The notes: generated by a model not told the origin, from the letters alone. A stretch of DNA of 64,000 bases from Afipia clevelandensis ATCC 49720 (GCF_000336555.1 NZ_KB375281.1:3978583-4042582); one strand, 5' to 3'. Shown: positions 1-9,784, counted from the stretch's first letter. Numbers and translations: made by a program.

Positions 1-69
1 CCGGCGCCGCTGAATCTGGCTGTGCCGCCTTACGCCTTCGTCTCCGACACCAAAATCAAAATCGGCTGA
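1..69 (+). CDS. petA: Rieske iron-sulfur protein, C-terminal end (partial)
   Basis: Only the last 22 codons and the stop lie in the window. The peptide contains the motif LNLAVPPYAF, which fits the end of the bacterial Rieske subunit of the cytochrome bc1 complex. The 51-bp gap to the cytochrome b/c1 gene matches the fbcF-fbcH operon layout known from Bradyrhizobium. The call rests on this short tail and the neighbour; the cluster-binding boxes are outside the window. Confidence 0.85.
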   Translation, partial: PAPLNLAVPPYAFVSDTKIKIG

Positions 70-120
70 TTTTTCTAATCTGACCCGATCGCGTCGCTTC
101 TTCTTTGTCAGGATCGCATC

Positions 121-2187
121 ATGAGCGGACCATCGAACTACAACCCGCAAAACCCAGTCTTGAAGTGGGTTGAACGGCGTCTCCCGATCGGGGGGCTGAT
201 CCACTCGTCCTTCATCGCCTATCCGACGCCGCGTAACCTCAACTACTGGTGGACGTTCGGCGCGATCCTTTCGATGATGCTCGGCGTGCAGATCATCACC
301 GGCATCATCCTGGCGATGCATTACACCCCGCATGTCGATTTCGCGTTCAAGTCGGTCGAACTGATCGTCCGCGACGTCAACTACGGCTGGCTGCTGCGCT
401 ACCTGCATTCCAACGGCGCGTCGATGTTCTTCATCGCCGTCTACATCCACATGTTCCGCGGTCTCTACTACGGCTCATACAAGGAGCCGCGCGAGGTTCT
501 CTGGATCCTCGGCGTCATCATCTATCTGCTGATGATGGCGACAGGCTTTATGGGCTACGTGCTGCCGTGGGGCCAGATGAGCTTCTGGGGCGCCACCGTC
601 ATCACCAACCTGTTCTCCGCCATTCCTTATTTCGGCGAGAGCATCGTGACCCTGCTGTGGGGCGGCTACTCGGTCGGCAACCCGACGCTGAACCGCTTCT
701 TCTCGCTGCATTACCTGCTGCCGTTCGTGATCGCCGGCGTGGTGGTGCTGCACGTCTGGGCGCTGCATGTCGCTGGCCAGAACAACCCGGCCGGCGTCGA
801 GCCGAAGACCGAGAAGGACACCGTGCCGTTTACGCCTTACGCGACCATCAAGGATGGTTTCGGCATGGCGTGCTTCCTGCTGTTCTTCGCCTGGTTCATT
901 TTCTACATCCCGAACTATCTCGGCGATCCGGACAACTACATTCCGGCCAACCCGGCCGTCACCCCGGCGCACATTGTGCCTGAATGGTACTACCTGCCGT
1001 TCTACGCGATCCTGCGTTCGATCCCGAACAAGCTCGCCGGCGTTATCGCGATGTTCTCGGCGATCATCGTGCTGGCGTTCCTGCCGTGGCTCGACTCGGC
1101 CAAGACCCGCTCGTCGAAGTATCGTCCGCTGGCCAAGCAGTTCTTCTGGATTTTCGTGGCGATCTGCCTCGGCCTCGGCTGGCTGGGCGCAAAGCCCGCG
1201 GAAGGCATCTATGTGATCGCAGGCCGCGTCCTGACGTTCTGCTACTTCGCCTACTTCCTGATCGTGCTGCCGATCCTCAGCCGCATCGAGAAGGCGCGTC
1301 CGCTGCCGAACTCGATTGCCGAAGACGTGCTGCGCAAGACGGGCAGGACACCGGCTTCGGCTGCGGTTGCTCTCATTGCCGGCGGCATGTTGCTGCTGGG
1401 CGGCATGAACAACGCCAAGGCCGAGGACGGCCATGGCCCGACCCCGCCGTCGCTGAAATGGTCGTTCGCCGGTCCGCTGGGCAAGTTCGATCAGGGTCAG
1501 CTCCAGCGCGGCCTCAAGATCTACAAGGAAGTCTGCTCGGCCTGTCACGGCCTGTCCTTCGTGGCTTTCCGCAACCTCGCGGACCCGGGCGGTCCGGGCT
1601 ACTCGCCCGCGCAGGCTGCGGCTTTCGCGTCGGACTACAAGGTCAAGGATGGCCCGGACGACAAGGGCGAGATGTTCGAGCGCAATGGCCGCCCGGCTGA
1701 CTATTTCCCGTCGCCCTATCCGAACGAACAGGCTGCGCGCGCCTCGAACGGCGGTGCCTATCCGCCGGACCTGTCGCTGATCGCAAAGGCCCGTGGTTAC
1801 GAGCGCGGTTTCCCGCAGTTCATCTTCGACGCCTTCATGCAGTTCCAGGAGAAGGGCCCGAACTACATCGACGCCATCCTCCAAGGCTACGAAGAGAAGC
1901 CGCCGGCGGGCTTCGACCTGCCGGAGGGCTCGTACTACAACAAGTACTTCCCCGGCCACGCCATCAAGATGCCGAAGCCACTCAGCGACGGTCAGGTGAC
2001 CTTCGACGACGGCTCGCCCGCCACCGTGCAGCAGTATGCCAAGGACGTGGCCGCGTTCCTGATGTGGGCTGCCGAGCCGCATCTGGAGGCGCGCAAGCGC
2101 ACCGGTCTGCAGGTCATGCTGTTCCTGATCGTGTTCTGCGGTCTGCTGTATTTCACCAAGAAGAAGGTCTGGGCGAACGCTCACTGA
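121..2187 (+). CDS. fbcH: Cytochrome b/c1 fusion precursor of the bc1 complex
   Basis: A 688-residue polyprotein. Residues 1 to about 410 are cytochrome b, with multiple membrane helices and the quinol-oxidation PEWY motif at 287-290. A hydrophobic stretch ending in AKA (cut expected after Ala434) acts as an internal signal peptide, and the rest is cytochrome c1 with the haem site CSACH at 472-476 and a C-terminal membrane anchor. In Bradyrhizobium the single precursor is cleaved into separate cytochromes b and c1; the same is inferred here. The complex passes electrons from ubiquinol to cytochrome c. The start has an AGGA ribosome site about 8 bases upstream, and the gene follows petA as an operon. 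Confidence 0.97.
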   Translation: MSGPSNYNPQNPVLKWVERRLPIGGLIHSSFIAYPTPRNLNYWWTFGAILSMMLGVQIITGIILAMHYTPHVDFAFKSVELIVRDVNYGWLLRYLHSNGASMFFIAVYIHMFRGLYYGSYKEPREVLWILGVIIYLLMMATGFMGYVLPWGQMSFWGATVITNLFSAIPYFGESIVTLLWGGYSVGNPTLNRFFSLHYLLPFVIAGVVVLHVWALHVAGQNNPAGVEPKTEKDTVPFTPYATIKDGFGMACFLLFFAWFIFYIPNYLGDPDNYIPANPAVTPAHIVPEWYYLPFYAILRSIPNKLAGVIAMFSAIIVLAFLPWLDSAKTRSSKYRPLAKQFFWIFVAICLGLGWLGAKPAEGIYVIAGRVLTFCYFAYFLIVLPILSRIEKARPLPNSIAEDVLRKTGRTPASAAVALIAGGMLLLGGMNNAKAEDGHGPTPPSLKWSFAGPLGKFDQGQLQRGLKIYKEVCSACHGLSFVAFRNLADPGGPGYSPAQAAAFASDYKVKDGPDDKGEMFERNGRPADYFPSPYPNEQAARASNGGAYPPDLSLIAKARGYERGFPQFIFDAFMQFQEKGPNYIDAILQGYEEKPPAGFDLPEGSYYNKYFPGHAIKMPKPLSDGQVTFDDGSPATVQQYAKDVAAFLMWAAEPHLEARKRTGLQVMLFLIVFCGLLYFTKKKVWANAH

Positions 2188-2210
2188 CCTGTCTGGAAAA
2201 TCCGATCTGC

Positions 2211-2238
2211 GAAAGGCCCCATTCCGGGGCCTTTTTGC
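2211..2238 (+). terminator. Rho-independent terminator after fbcH
   Basis: An AAAGGCCCC / GGGGCCTTT hairpin with a four-base loop is followed by a short T run. It starts about 24 bases after the fbcH stop and closes the petA-fbcH transcript. Confidence 0.85.
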
Positions 2239-2353
2239 TGTCCGATGCTTCGATGCAGCATGACCGTGCTTGGAACGCGGCCGGTGTGGCTGCGCGGTCC
2301 ACTAGCGTCCCGTGTTCCTCTCAACTAACCTCCGGAGAGGGGCTGAGGAACGC

Positions 2354-3292
2354 ATGACGGGCGCACCGATCGACGAGATTCTGCTGAACATCAATCCGAC
2401 AGGGCAGCTTGTGCTCGGCGGCGTGCTGGCGCTGATCATTTACGGCGTGGCGCTGGACCTGCGGATCGAGGACTTCATCGAAGTGTTCCGCCGGCCGGTC
2501 GCCCCGCTCGCCGGCTTGCTGGCGCAGCTCGCGGTGCTTCCGGCGGTGACATGGGCAATCACCATGCTCCTGAAGCCGCAGCCCAGCATCGCGCTCGGCA
2601 TGATGGTCGTCGCGGCCTGCCCCGGCGGAAACATATCCAATCTCATCACCCACATGGCGCGGGGCAACACCGCGCTCTCCATCAGCATGACCGGCGTGTC
2701 GAGCCTGCTGGCCATCGTCACGACTCCGCTCAACATCATTTTCTGGGCGGGACTCAATCCCGACACCAACGCGCTGCTGCGGCAGGTGAGCATCGAGCCG
2801 CTGTCGTTCCTCGGCTCGACCATGGCGATTCTCGGCGTCCCGATGGCGCTCGGCCTGGCCACGGTGCATTACTGGCCGCGTCTCGGGCACATGCTGCGCC
2901 GTCCGCTGCAGATCCTGTCGTTCCTGTTTCTGGTGGCGTTTATCGGCGGCGCGATCTTCACCAATGCGCGCTATCTCACCACCTTCGTCGTCTCGATCCT
3001 TCCGTTTGTGATCCTGCACAATGCCATCGCCATTGCGCTTGGCTGGGGCACCGCCAGGTTGCTGCGCCTGAGCGATTACGATACCCGCGCGATGACCATC
3101 GAGGTCAGCATGCACAATTCGGGGCTGGGGCTTGCGCTGATCCTCAACCAGTTCGACGGCATCGGCGGCGCCGCGCTGGTCGCGGCAGGGTGGGGCGTCT
3201 GGCATCTGATTGCCGGATGGGCCCTGGCGGCGTGGTGGAAACGCCGCGATCCACACCCGTCCGGCGCACAACAGAGGGATAGCGCGGCATGA
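2354..3292 (+). CDS. Bile acid:sodium symporter (BASS) family transporter
   Basis: A 312-residue, highly hydrophobic protein with about nine or ten predicted membrane segments. The conserved region GMMVVAACPGGNISN (about residues 80-94) is characteristic of the BASS/SBF fold, which carries organic anions with sodium. The start at 2354 follows a GGAG/GAGG-rich stretch; an upstream in-frame ATG at 2312 is less likely because it adds a non-hydrophobic leader. The stop overlaps the next start by four bases (ATGA), so the five genes to 6733 are probably one transcript. The substrate is unknown. Confidence 0.8.
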   Translation: MTGAPIDEILLNINPTGQLVLGGVLALIIYGVALDLRIEDFIEVFRRPVAPLAGLLAQLAVLPAVTWAITMLLKPQPSIALGMMVVAACPGGNISNLITHMARGNTALSISMTGVSSLLAIVTTPLNIIFWAGLNPDTNALLRQVSIEPLSFLGSTMAILGVPMALGLATVHYWPRLGHMLRRPLQILSFLFLVAFIGGAIFTNARYLTTFVVSILPFVILHNAIAIALGWGTARLLRLSDYDTRAMTIEVSMHNSGLGLALILNQFDGIGGAALVAAGWGVWHLIAGWALAAWWKRRDPHPSGAQQRDSAA

Positions 3293-4275
3293 GCGACGCC
3301 CACGCCGGACCTTATGCGATGAATGGCGGCGTGCTGGTGACCGGCGCTGCGGGCTTCATCGGCACCTCGCTGATCGCCGAACTCGCACGCCTCAACAAGA
3401 ACTCTGAAATCATCGCGCTGGATATGCGCGAAGTCCCCGCCAATGAGCGCCTGCCCAACGTCACCTATCTGACAGGCGATGTGCGCGATCCGGCGCTGCG
3501 GGACATGTTCCAGGTCCGCCGTCCGCAGACCGTGGTGCATCTCGCGTCCGTCGTCGCGGTCGGCGGCGATCCGCAGCGCGACTGGGAGATCGACGTGCTC
3601 GGCACCAAGAACGTGCTGCAGGCCGCGCTCGATGCCGGTGTCGAGCATCTGATCGTGACCTCGAGCGGCTCGGCCTATGGCTACCATGCCGACAATCCGG
3701 TGCCGCTGCATGAAACCGATCCGCTGCGCGGCAACGCCGATTTCCCCTATGCGCGCAACAAGCGCGAGGTCGAGGAAATGCTGATCGAGTGGCAGGAGCT
3801 TTATCCCGATCTGCAGCAGACCGTGTTCCGTCCCTGCACCGTGCTCGGGCCAACCACCGACAATCAGATCACCGCGATTTTCGAGCGACCGATCGTGATG
3901 GGCGTCAGCGGCACCGCGACGCCGTTCTCGCTGATCGCCGACAGCGATGTAGTTGACGCGCTGGTGCAGGCCGTGCGGCAGCCGAAGGCGGGCACCTATA
4001 ACCTCGCGGGAGATGGGACGCTCAGTCTGCGCGAGATCGCCGAGCTGAACCACCGGCCGTATATTTCGATTCCGCCCGGGCTTCTGAAGTCGGCACTGTG
4101 GCTGCTGCATCTGTTGCGCATCACCAAGCTCGGTCCCGGTCATGCCAAGTTCATCCAGTATCGGCCGGTGCTGTCCAACGAGAAGCTGAAGACAGTTTTC
4201 GGATTCACGCCGCGCTATGACGCGCGCAAGGTGTTCGAGCGCTATCGCGACGGCCGGGCGGAGCTGAGAAAATGA
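3289..4275 (+). CDS. NAD-dependent epimerase/dehydratase family protein
   Basis: A 328-residue extended-SDR protein. The nucleotide-binding motif TGAAGFIG is at residues 18-25 and the active-site pair is Tyr154 and Lys158 in YARNK, preceded by a serine-rich stretch (SSGSAYGY). Such enzymes act on nucleotide sugars or related carbonyl compounds; the substrate cannot be read here. A start ten codons later (3319) is possible, but the ATGA overlap with the transporter gene favours 3289. Its stop overlaps the next gene in the same way. Confidence 0.85.
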   Translation: MSDAHAGPYAMNGGVLVTGAAGFIGTSLIAELARLNKNSEIIALDMREVPANERLPNVTYLTGDVRDPALRDMFQVRRPQTVVHLASVVAVGGDPQRDWEIDVLGTKNVLQAALDAGVEHLIVTSSGSAYGYHADNPVPLHETDPLRGNADFPYARNKREVEEMLIEWQELYPDLQQTVFRPCTVLGPTTDNQITAIFERPIVMGVSGTATPFSLIADSDVVDALVQAVRQPKAGTYNLAGDGTLSLREIAELNHRPYISIPPGLLKSALWLLHLLRITKLGPGHAKFIQYRPVLSNEKLKTVFGFTPRYDARKVFERYRDGRAELRK

Positions 4276-5567
4276 CGACGCTCGTCATCGGCGCCGGGCC
4301 TGCGGGCCTTGCGGCGGTCAAAAGTCTCAAACAGGCCGATCTGCCGGTGAAGTGCGTTGAGCGGAATGCCGATGTGGGCGGGCAGTGGCTTTATGGCGCA
4401 GCGCCCAGCGCGGTTTATGCCTCAACCCATCTGATCTCGTCCAAACGCACCACGGCCTATGCGGATTTTCCGATGCCGGAGGACTGGCCGGCCTATCCGG
4501 GCCACGAGCGGGTGTCCGAATATTTCAAGTCGTTCGCCAAGCAGTTCGATCTTTATCCGCTGATCCGCTTCAACACCGAAGTCACCAAACTCGAACAGCG
4601 TGATGGAAGCTGGCGCGCGACGCTTGGCGACGGCACCACTGAAGACTACGAGAGCGTGATCTTCGCCAACGGTCACCTCAGCGATCCCCTGATGCCGAAG
4701 ATTCCGGGCGATTTCAGCGGCAAGCTGATGCACGCGAAGGACTACAAGACCGCCGATATTTTCGAGGGCAAGCGCGTGCTTGTGGTCGGCATGGGCAATA
4801 CCGGCTGCGATATCGTGGTCGATGCCATTCACCGCGCCAAACAGGTGCTGTGGAGCGTGCGCGGCGGCAATCATTTCGTGCCGAAGTTTCTCGCCGGCAA
4901 GCCGGCCGACGAAGGCAATCACAAGCCGAAGCGCTTTATTATTCCGAAGCGCCTGCGCTCGATGCTGCACGAGCCGATCCTGCGGTTTCTGGTCGGCCCG
5001 CCCGAGCGGTTCGGATTGCCCAAGCCCGAGCACCGGCTTTATGACAGGACGCCGATCGTCAATTCACTGGTGCTGCAGCATTTGGGGCAGGGCGACGTGA
5101 CGCTGCGCAAGCCGATCAGGGAATTTCGCGGCGATACGGTTGTCTTCACTGATGGCAAGGAAGATCAAGTCGATCTCGTGCTGCTCGCGACCGGCTACGA
5201 GATCACGTTTCCGTTTCTGGACGATTTAAGCGAATTGAACTGGCAGCCCGAGAAGAGCGCGCCGCGCCTCTATCTCAATATCTTCCCGTCACGGCCGAAC
5301 GGGCTCTATGTCGCGGGGTTGCTGGAAGGCGCGGGCGTCGGCTGGCCGGGGCGCGCGCTGCAGACCGATCTGATCGCCGCCTATATCAAGGCGCAAAAGG
5401 AGAGCGCGGATGTGACCGCGAACTTCCGTGACAGGATCGCCGCGTTCCATGCGCGGCCTGCAACGAAGGATCGCGGCGAGCACGGTATTTTCGTCGATTT
5501 CCTGCAATACAAACGTGATCTTCAAAAAGCCATCGCGAGCTTGAGCATCGCCTCGCCCGCGGTATAA
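4272..5567 (+). CDS. Flavin-containing monooxygenase (class B type)
   Basis: A 431-residue protein with an N-terminal FAD motif GAGPAGLAAV (residues 7-16), a second dinucleotide motif GMGNTGCDI near 175, and between them FSGKLMHAKDY from residue 148, which fits the FMO fingerprint FxGxxxHxxxY. These enzymes use NADPH and oxygen to oxidise nitrogen, sulfur or ketone groups. It overlaps the epimerase gene by four bases and is followed after 27 bases by the hydrolase gene. An oxygenase next to a carrier and a dienelactone-hydrolase homologue suggests breakdown or detoxification of a small organic compound, which is inference only. Confidence 0.88.
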   Translation: MTTLVIGAGPAGLAAVKSLKQADLPVKCVERNADVGGQWLYGAAPSAVYASTHLISSKRTTAYADFPMPEDWPAYPGHERVSEYFKSFAKQFDLYPLIRFNTEVTKLEQRDGSWRATLGDGTTEDYESVIFANGHLSDPLMPKIPGDFSGKLMHAKDYKTADIFEGKRVLVVGMGNTGCDIVVDAIHRAKQVLWSVRGGNHFVPKFLAGKPADEGNHKPKRFIIPKRLRSMLHEPILRFLVGPPERFGLPKPEHRLYDRTPIVNSLVLQHLGQGDVTLRKPIREFRGDTVVFTDGKEDQVDLVLLATGYEITFPFLDDLSELNWQPEKSAPRLYLNIFPSRPNGLYVAGLLEGAGVGWPGRALQTDLIAAYIKAQKESADVTANFRDRIAAFHARPATKDRGEHGIFVDFLQYKRDLQKAIASLSIASPAV

Positions 5568-5594
5568 GACGCATCCAAAGTATCGGAGGACACC

Positions 5595-6269
5595 ATGGGC
5601 ACCAATATCACTTTCAAGCGTCCCGACGGCAAGGACGCGACCGGCTATCTCGCGAACGCCGCGCGCGGCAACGCACCGGGCGTCGTCGTCATTCAGGAAT
5701 GGTGGGGCCTGTCCGAGAACATCAAGGGACTGGTGGATCGCTTTGCGGTCGCGGGGTTCGATGCGCTCGCGCCCGATCTCTATGACGGTGTTGTCGTGCC
5801 GTATCACGATGCCGATGCAGCCGGAAAAGAGATGAACTCGCTCAACTTCATCGAGGCGACTGAACAGAACGTGCGCGGCGCGGTGCAGTATCTCAAGCGC
5901 AACGGTGCGAAGGTCGGTCTCACCGGCTTCTGCATGGGCGGCGCGGTGACCATCATCGGCGCGGCGAAGATTCCGGAACTGACAGCCGGCGTTGCGTTTT
6001 ACGGCATTCCGCCCGAACAGGCGGCGAAGCCCGCCGATGTGAAAATTCCGCTGCAGGGGCACTTCGCGAACAAGGATGACTGGTGCACGCCCGCTGCGGT
6101 CGACGCCTTCGAGAAGGCGATGAAGGCCGCAGGCAAGGATTTCGAGGCGTTCCGCTATGACGCCGATCATGCCTTCGTCAACGAGGAGCGTGCGGCGGTT
6201 CATGACCGTCAGGCGGCGGAACTCGCCTGGGGCCGCGCCACGGATTTCTTCAAAAAGCATTTGGGATGA
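5595..6269 (+). CDS. Dienelactone hydrolase family protein
   Basis: A 224-residue alpha/beta hydrolase. The nucleophile is Cys113 in GFCMGG, the acid is Asp161 or Asp162 in NKDDW, and the histidine is His192 in DADHAF, which is the Cys-Asp-His triad of dienelactone hydrolases. Length is normal for the family. An AGGA ribosome site lies just upstream. Family members open lactones from chlorocatechol breakdown, but many have other unknown substrates, and no ring-cleavage gene lies nearby. The stop overlaps the next start (ATGA). Confidence 0.88.
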   Translation: MGTNITFKRPDGKDATGYLANAARGNAPGVVVIQEWWGLSENIKGLVDRFAVAGFDALAPDLYDGVVVPYHDADAAGKEMNSLNFIEATEQNVRGAVQYLKRNGAKVGLTGFCMGGAVTIIGAAKIPELTAGVAFYGIPPEQAAKPADVKIPLQGHFANKDDWCTPAAVDAFEKAMKAAGKDFEAFRYDADHAFVNEERAAVHDRQAAELAWGRATDFFKKHLG

Positions 6270-6733
6270 ACATCACCATCTCCGACCTGCGGCAGCAGCC
6301 GGCGTTCTTCGACGCGGTTGCTGACCGTATCTGGCGGGCATGGTGGAAGGAGCGGGGCTTTCCGGCAGACCATATCGCCGGGCGGCTGCGCGAGAACATG
6401 AATGCGTCACCGATCCCGTTTGCGCTGGTGGCGCACCGGGACGAGACCTTTATCGGCACGGCTTCGGTGATCGCTTCGGACCTTGAGGAACGCCCGCAGT
6501 ATTCTCCCTGGGTGGCGGCGGTCTGGGTCGATCCGCAATACCGGATGCGGGAGATCGGGTCGGCGCTGGTCGCGCGGGCGGTGGAGGAGGCTTTCGCCCT
6601 GCATTTCCGGCGGGTCTACCTTTGCGCGGAAAAGGACAGGCGGCGCTTCTATACCCGGCAGGGCTGGGCGCCGATCGAGGAGGATGTCGGCGGGCGGAAA
6701 CTCACGGTTTTTGTCAGACAGGCCGGGCCTTGA
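6266..6733 (+). CDS. GNAT family N-acetyltransferase
   Basis: A 155-residue single-domain acetyltransferase. The acetyl-CoA region VAAVWVDPQYRMREIGSAL (about residues 83-101) fits GNAT motif A, followed by VYLCAEKDRRRFYTRQGW, the usual second half. It is the last gene of the coupled cluster that begins at 2354. The acceptor molecule is unknown. Confidence 0.85.
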   Translation: MNITISDLRQQPAFFDAVADRIWRAWWKERGFPADHIAGRLRENMNASPIPFALVAHRDETFIGTASVIASDLEERPQYSPWVAAVWVDPQYRMREIGSALVARAVEEAFALHFRRVYLCAEKDRRRFYTRQGWAPIEEDVGGRKLTVFVRQAGP

Positions 6734-6765
6734 CTTCCCCCGCGCCGGATGGTGTTTTGCCTGCC

Positions 6766-6813
6766 ATGAGCACCCTGTCCAGCCCGACCCGTCTTTGGTG
6801 GCGCACCTTCTAA
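6766..6813 (+). CDS. trpL: trp operon leader peptide with tandem Trp codons
   Basis: A 15-residue open frame, MSTLSSPTRLWWRTF, with adjacent tryptophan codons at 6796-6801. It lies between the acetyltransferase gene and trpE(G) and is followed by a terminator hairpin, the classic layout of ribosome-mediated attenuation. Stalling at the two Trp codons when tryptophan is scarce would favour the antiterminator. Leader peptides of this kind are known ahead of trpE(G) in rhizobia. Confidence 0.9.
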   Translation: MSTLSSPTRLWWRTF

Positions 6814-6882
6814 AGGTGGCCGGTGCGATTCCCATGAATTTTCAATCGTCGAGGCCGTCATCGCAGAGCGACGGCCTTTTTC
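6814..6882 (+). promoter_or_regulatory. trp attenuator: antiterminator and terminator
   Basis: The terminator stem is AGGCCGTC (6852-6859) pairing with GACGGCCT (6870-6877), then a T run. Upstream, 6819-6830 (GCCGGTGCGATT) is partly complementary to 6844-6855, which overlaps the 5' arm of the terminator, so the two structures exclude each other. The sequence CGCACC inside the leader ORF can also pair with GGTGCG at 6823-6828. This is the expected three-way switch. Confidence 0.85.
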
Positions 6883-6929
6883 GTTTGTCCTGTGTGGCGT
6901 TCCTCCAGCAAGTCTCGTAAGAGGACCAG

Positions 6930-9089
6930 ATGAACAGGACCCTTTTTTCCCTTCCCGCGCAGAGCGAATACCGCACGGCCCGCGGCCTCGATGTCGCCCG
7001 CTCCGTCGAGCATTTCACCGGCGGGGCGGCGCTGGACCGGCTGATCGACCGGCTCGACACCCGCCGCGGCGTGGTGCTGTCGTCGGGCACGACCGTGCCG
7101 GGCCGCTATGAGAGCTTCGATCTCGGTTTTTCCGATCCGCCGCTGCGGCTGGAATCGACGGGTACGGATTTCTTCATCGAGGCGCTGAACGAACGCGGCA
7201 AGGTGCTGGTGGCGTTCCTCGCCGAGACCCTGAAAGAGCCCGCTGCGGTCATCACCGAAAAGAGCGCTACGCGCGTTTCCGGTCACATCCTGCGCGGCGA
7301 CGCGCCGGTGGATGAGGACCAGCGCACCCGGCGCGCCTCAGTGGTCTCGCTGGTGCGTGACATCATCGCGGCGTTCAATTCTCCGAGCGACGGCTTGCTC
7401 GGCCTGTTCGGCGCCTTCGCCTACGATCTCGTCTTCCAGTTCGAGGATCTCGTGCAGAAGCGGGCGCGCGAGAAGGATCAGCGCGACATCGTTCTCTACA
7501 TCCCCGATCGCATTCTGGCCTATGACCGCGCCACCGGGCGCGGCGTGATCCTGAGCTACGAGTTCGCCTTCAAGGGCCAGTCGACCCAGGGCCTGAGCCG
7601 CGAAACGCCGGAGAGCGTGTACGCAAGGACCAAGCGCGAGGGCTTTGCCGACCACGCTCCTGGCGTCTATCAGCAGACGGTCGAGACCGCGCGTCAGGCC
7701 TTTGCACGCGGCGATCTGTTTGAGGCGGTGCCGGGGCAACTATTCGCCGAACCCTGCGACCGTACGCCTGCGGAAGTGTTCCAGCGCCTGTGCAAGATCA
7801 ATCCGTCGCCCTATGGCGCGCTGATCAATCTCGGCGATGGCGAATTTCTCGTCGCAGCCTCGCCGGAAATGTTCGTGCGCTCGGACGGCAAACGGATCGA
7901 GACCTGCCCGATCTCCGGCACCATCGCGCGCGGCGCCGATGCCATCAGCGACGCCAAGCAGATTCAGGAATTGCTCAATTCGCAGAAGGACGAATTCGAG
8001 CTGAACATGTGCACCGACGTCGACCGCAACGACAAGGCGCGCGTGTGCGAGCCGGGCACCATCAAAGTCCTGGCGCGTCGGCAGATCGAGACCTACTCCA
8101 AGCTGTTCCACACCGTCGATCATGTCGAAGGCATGCTGCGCCCGGGCTTCGATGCGCTTGACGGTTTTCTCACCCACGCATGGGCTGTCACCGTTACTGG
8201 CGCGCCGAAGCTGTGGGCGATGCAGTTTGTCGAGGATCACGAGCGGTCGTCGCGCCGCTGGTATGCCGGCGCGCTCGGCTTCCTCGGCTTCGACGGCAGC
8301 ATCAACACGGGCCTGACCATCCGTACCATCCGCATGAAGGATGGCCTCGCGGAAGTGCGCGTCGGCGCGACCCTGCTGTTCGACAGCGATCCCGTTGCCG
8401 AAGAGAAGGAATGCCAGACCAAGGCGGCGGCGCTGTTTCAGGCGCTGCGCGGCGATCCGCCGAAGCCGCTGTCGACCTTCCAGCCGGATGCGAGCGGCTC
8501 GGGCAAGCGGGTGCTGCTGATCGACCACGAGGATTCGTTCGTGCACATGCTGGCGGATTACTTCCGTCAGGTTGGCGCGACCGTCAGCGTGACGCGGCAC
8601 AACCATGCGCTCGATGTGTTGAAAAAGAACGAGTACGACCTTCTCGTTCTCTCGCCCGGTCCCGGCAGACCCGAAGATTTCGGCGTGTCGAACTTCATCG
8701 GCGCAGCGCTGGAGAAGAAGCTGCCGGTGTTCGGTGTCTGTCTCGGCGTGCAGGCCATCGGCGAATATTTTGGCGGCAAGCTCGGGCAGCTTTCGACGCC
8801 GGCCCATGGCCGTCCCTCGCGCGTGCAGGTGCGTGGCGGCACCTTGATGGGCAATCTGCCCAATGAAGTGGTGATCGGACGCTATCACTCGCTATTTGTC
8901 GAGCGCGAGACCATGCCCGACGTTTTGCAGGTCACGGCCTCTACCGAGGACGGCATCGCCATGGCGATCGAGCACAAGACGCTGCCTGTCGGCGGCGTGC
9001 AGTTTCATCCCGAGTCGCTGATGTCGCTGGAAGGCAATGTCGGACTTCGGATCGTGGAAAACGCATTCAGGCTGGGGCAGCCCGGTTAG
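6930..9089 (+). CDS. trpE(G): Anthranilate synthase, fused TrpE-TrpG
   Basis: A 719-residue fusion. Residues 1 to about 510 are the chorismate-binding TrpE part (for example SPSDGLLGLFGAFAYDL and the conserved region around GTIARGAD). The rest is the glutamine amidotransferase TrpG, with nucleophile Cys604 in GVCLGVQ and His693 in QFHPE. It makes anthranilate from chorismate and glutamine, the first step of tryptophan synthesis. The single-chain form is typical of rhizobia and relatives. Expression is expected to be controlled by the attenuator directly upstream. Confidence 0.97.
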   Translation: MNRTLFSLPAQSEYRTARGLDVARSVEHFTGGAALDRLIDRLDTRRGVVLSSGTTVPGRYESFDLGFSDPPLRLESTGTDFFIEALNERGKVLVAFLAETLKEPAAVITEKSATRVSGHILRGDAPVDEDQRTRRASVVSLVRDIIAAFNSPSDGLLGLFGAFAYDLVFQFEDLVQKRAREKDQRDIVLYIPDRILAYDRATGRGVILSYEFAFKGQSTQGLSRETPESVYARTKREGFADHAPGVYQQTVETARQAFARGDLFEAVPGQLFAEPCDRTPAEVFQRLCKINPSPYGALINLGDGEFLVAASPEMFVRSDGKRIETCPISGTIARGADAISDAKQIQELLNSQKDEFELNMCTDVDRNDKARVCEPGTIKVLARRQIETYSKLFHTVDHVEGMLRPGFDALDGFLTHAWAVTVTGAPKLWAMQFVEDHERSSRRWYAGALGFLGFDGSINTGLTIRTIRMKDGLAEVRVGATLLFDSDPVAEEKECQTKAAALFQALRGDPPKPLSTFQPDASGSGKRVLLIDHEDSFVHMLADYFRQVGATVSVTRHNHALDVLKKNEYDLLVLSPGPGRPEDFGVSNFIGAALEKKLPVFGVCLGVQAIGEYFGGKLGQLSTPAHGRPSRVQVRGGTLMGNLPNEVVIGRYHSLFVERETMPDVLQVTASTEDGIAMAIEHKTLPVGGVQFHPESLMSLEGNVGLRIVENAFRLGQPG

Positions 9090-9091
9090 AA

Positions 9092-9174
9092 CGTCATTGC
9101 GAGGAGCGTCAGCGACGAAGCAATCCATGCGTTGCGACCCGGGACTGGATTGCTTCGCTTCGCTCGCAATGACG
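9092..9174. repeat. Dispersed hairpin repeat, family A (copy 1)
   Basis: A long imperfect inverted repeat with ends CGTCATTGCGAG and CTCGCAATGACG and inner arms GAAGCAATCCA and TGGATTGCTTC. Related copies lie at 10615, 27722 and 61445. It sits between trpE(G) and apt. Confidence 0.85.
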
Positions 9175-9201
9175 AAAATGATTTTGTGGGATTAGCATCT
9201 G

Positions 9202-9741
9202 ATGACTCTCTCCGATGATTTGAAGGCCACCGTCCGCGCCATTCACGATTATCCGAAACCCGGAATCATTTTCCGTGACATCACCACGTTGCTCGGCAAT
9301 GCATGGGCGTTCCGCCGCGCGGTCGATGAACTGGTGCAGCCCTGGGCCGGCTCGAAGATCGACAAGGTCGCGGGCATGGAAGCGCGCGGCTTCATTCTTG
9401 GCGGCGCTGTGGCGCATCAGGTCTCGGCTGGCTTCGTGCCGATCCGCAAGAAGGGCAAGCTGCCGCACACCACGGTGCGGATTGCCTACTCCCTGGAATA
9501 CGGCCTCGACGAAATGGAGATGCATGTCGACGCCGTGAAGCCGGGTGAGCGGGTCATCCTGGTCGATGACCTGATCGCGACCGGCGGCACGGCGGAAGGC
9601 GCGGTGAAGCTGCTGCGCCAGATCGGCGCCGAGGTTGTCGCGGCGTGTTTTGTCATCGACCTGCCGGAGCTTGGCGGCGCGGCGAAGCTGCGCGCCATGA
9701 ATGTGCCGGTGCGAACGCTGATGACCTTCGACGGGCACTAG
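9202..9741 (+). CDS. apt: Adenine phosphoribosyltransferase
   Basis: A 179-residue purine-salvage enzyme that joins adenine and PRPP to give AMP. The PRPP-binding motif [14 protein letters not shown] (about residues 116-129) and the N-terminal region [15 protein letters not shown] are characteristic of Apt. Length is normal. A hairpin repeat separates it from trpE(G), so it is probably transcribed alone. Confidence 0.96.
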   Translation: MTLSDDLKATVRAIHDYPKPGIIFRDITTLLGNAWAFRRAVDELVQPWAGSKIDKVAGMEARGFILGGAVAHQVSAGFVPIRKKGKLPHTTVRIAYSLEYGLDEMEMHVDAVKPGERVILVDDLIATGGTAEGAVKLLRQIGAEVVAACFVIDLPELGGAAKLRAMNVPVRTLMTFDGH

Positions 9742-9784
9742 GCGTTTAACAACAACAATCAAAGCCGCCTCGGGGAGAACAACC

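Noticed and set aside
475..2184. A 569-codon minus-strand frame opposite fbcH
   Set aside because: It is antisense to a clear cytochrome b/c1 gene, has no recognisable domain, and long antisense frames are common in GC-rich DNA.
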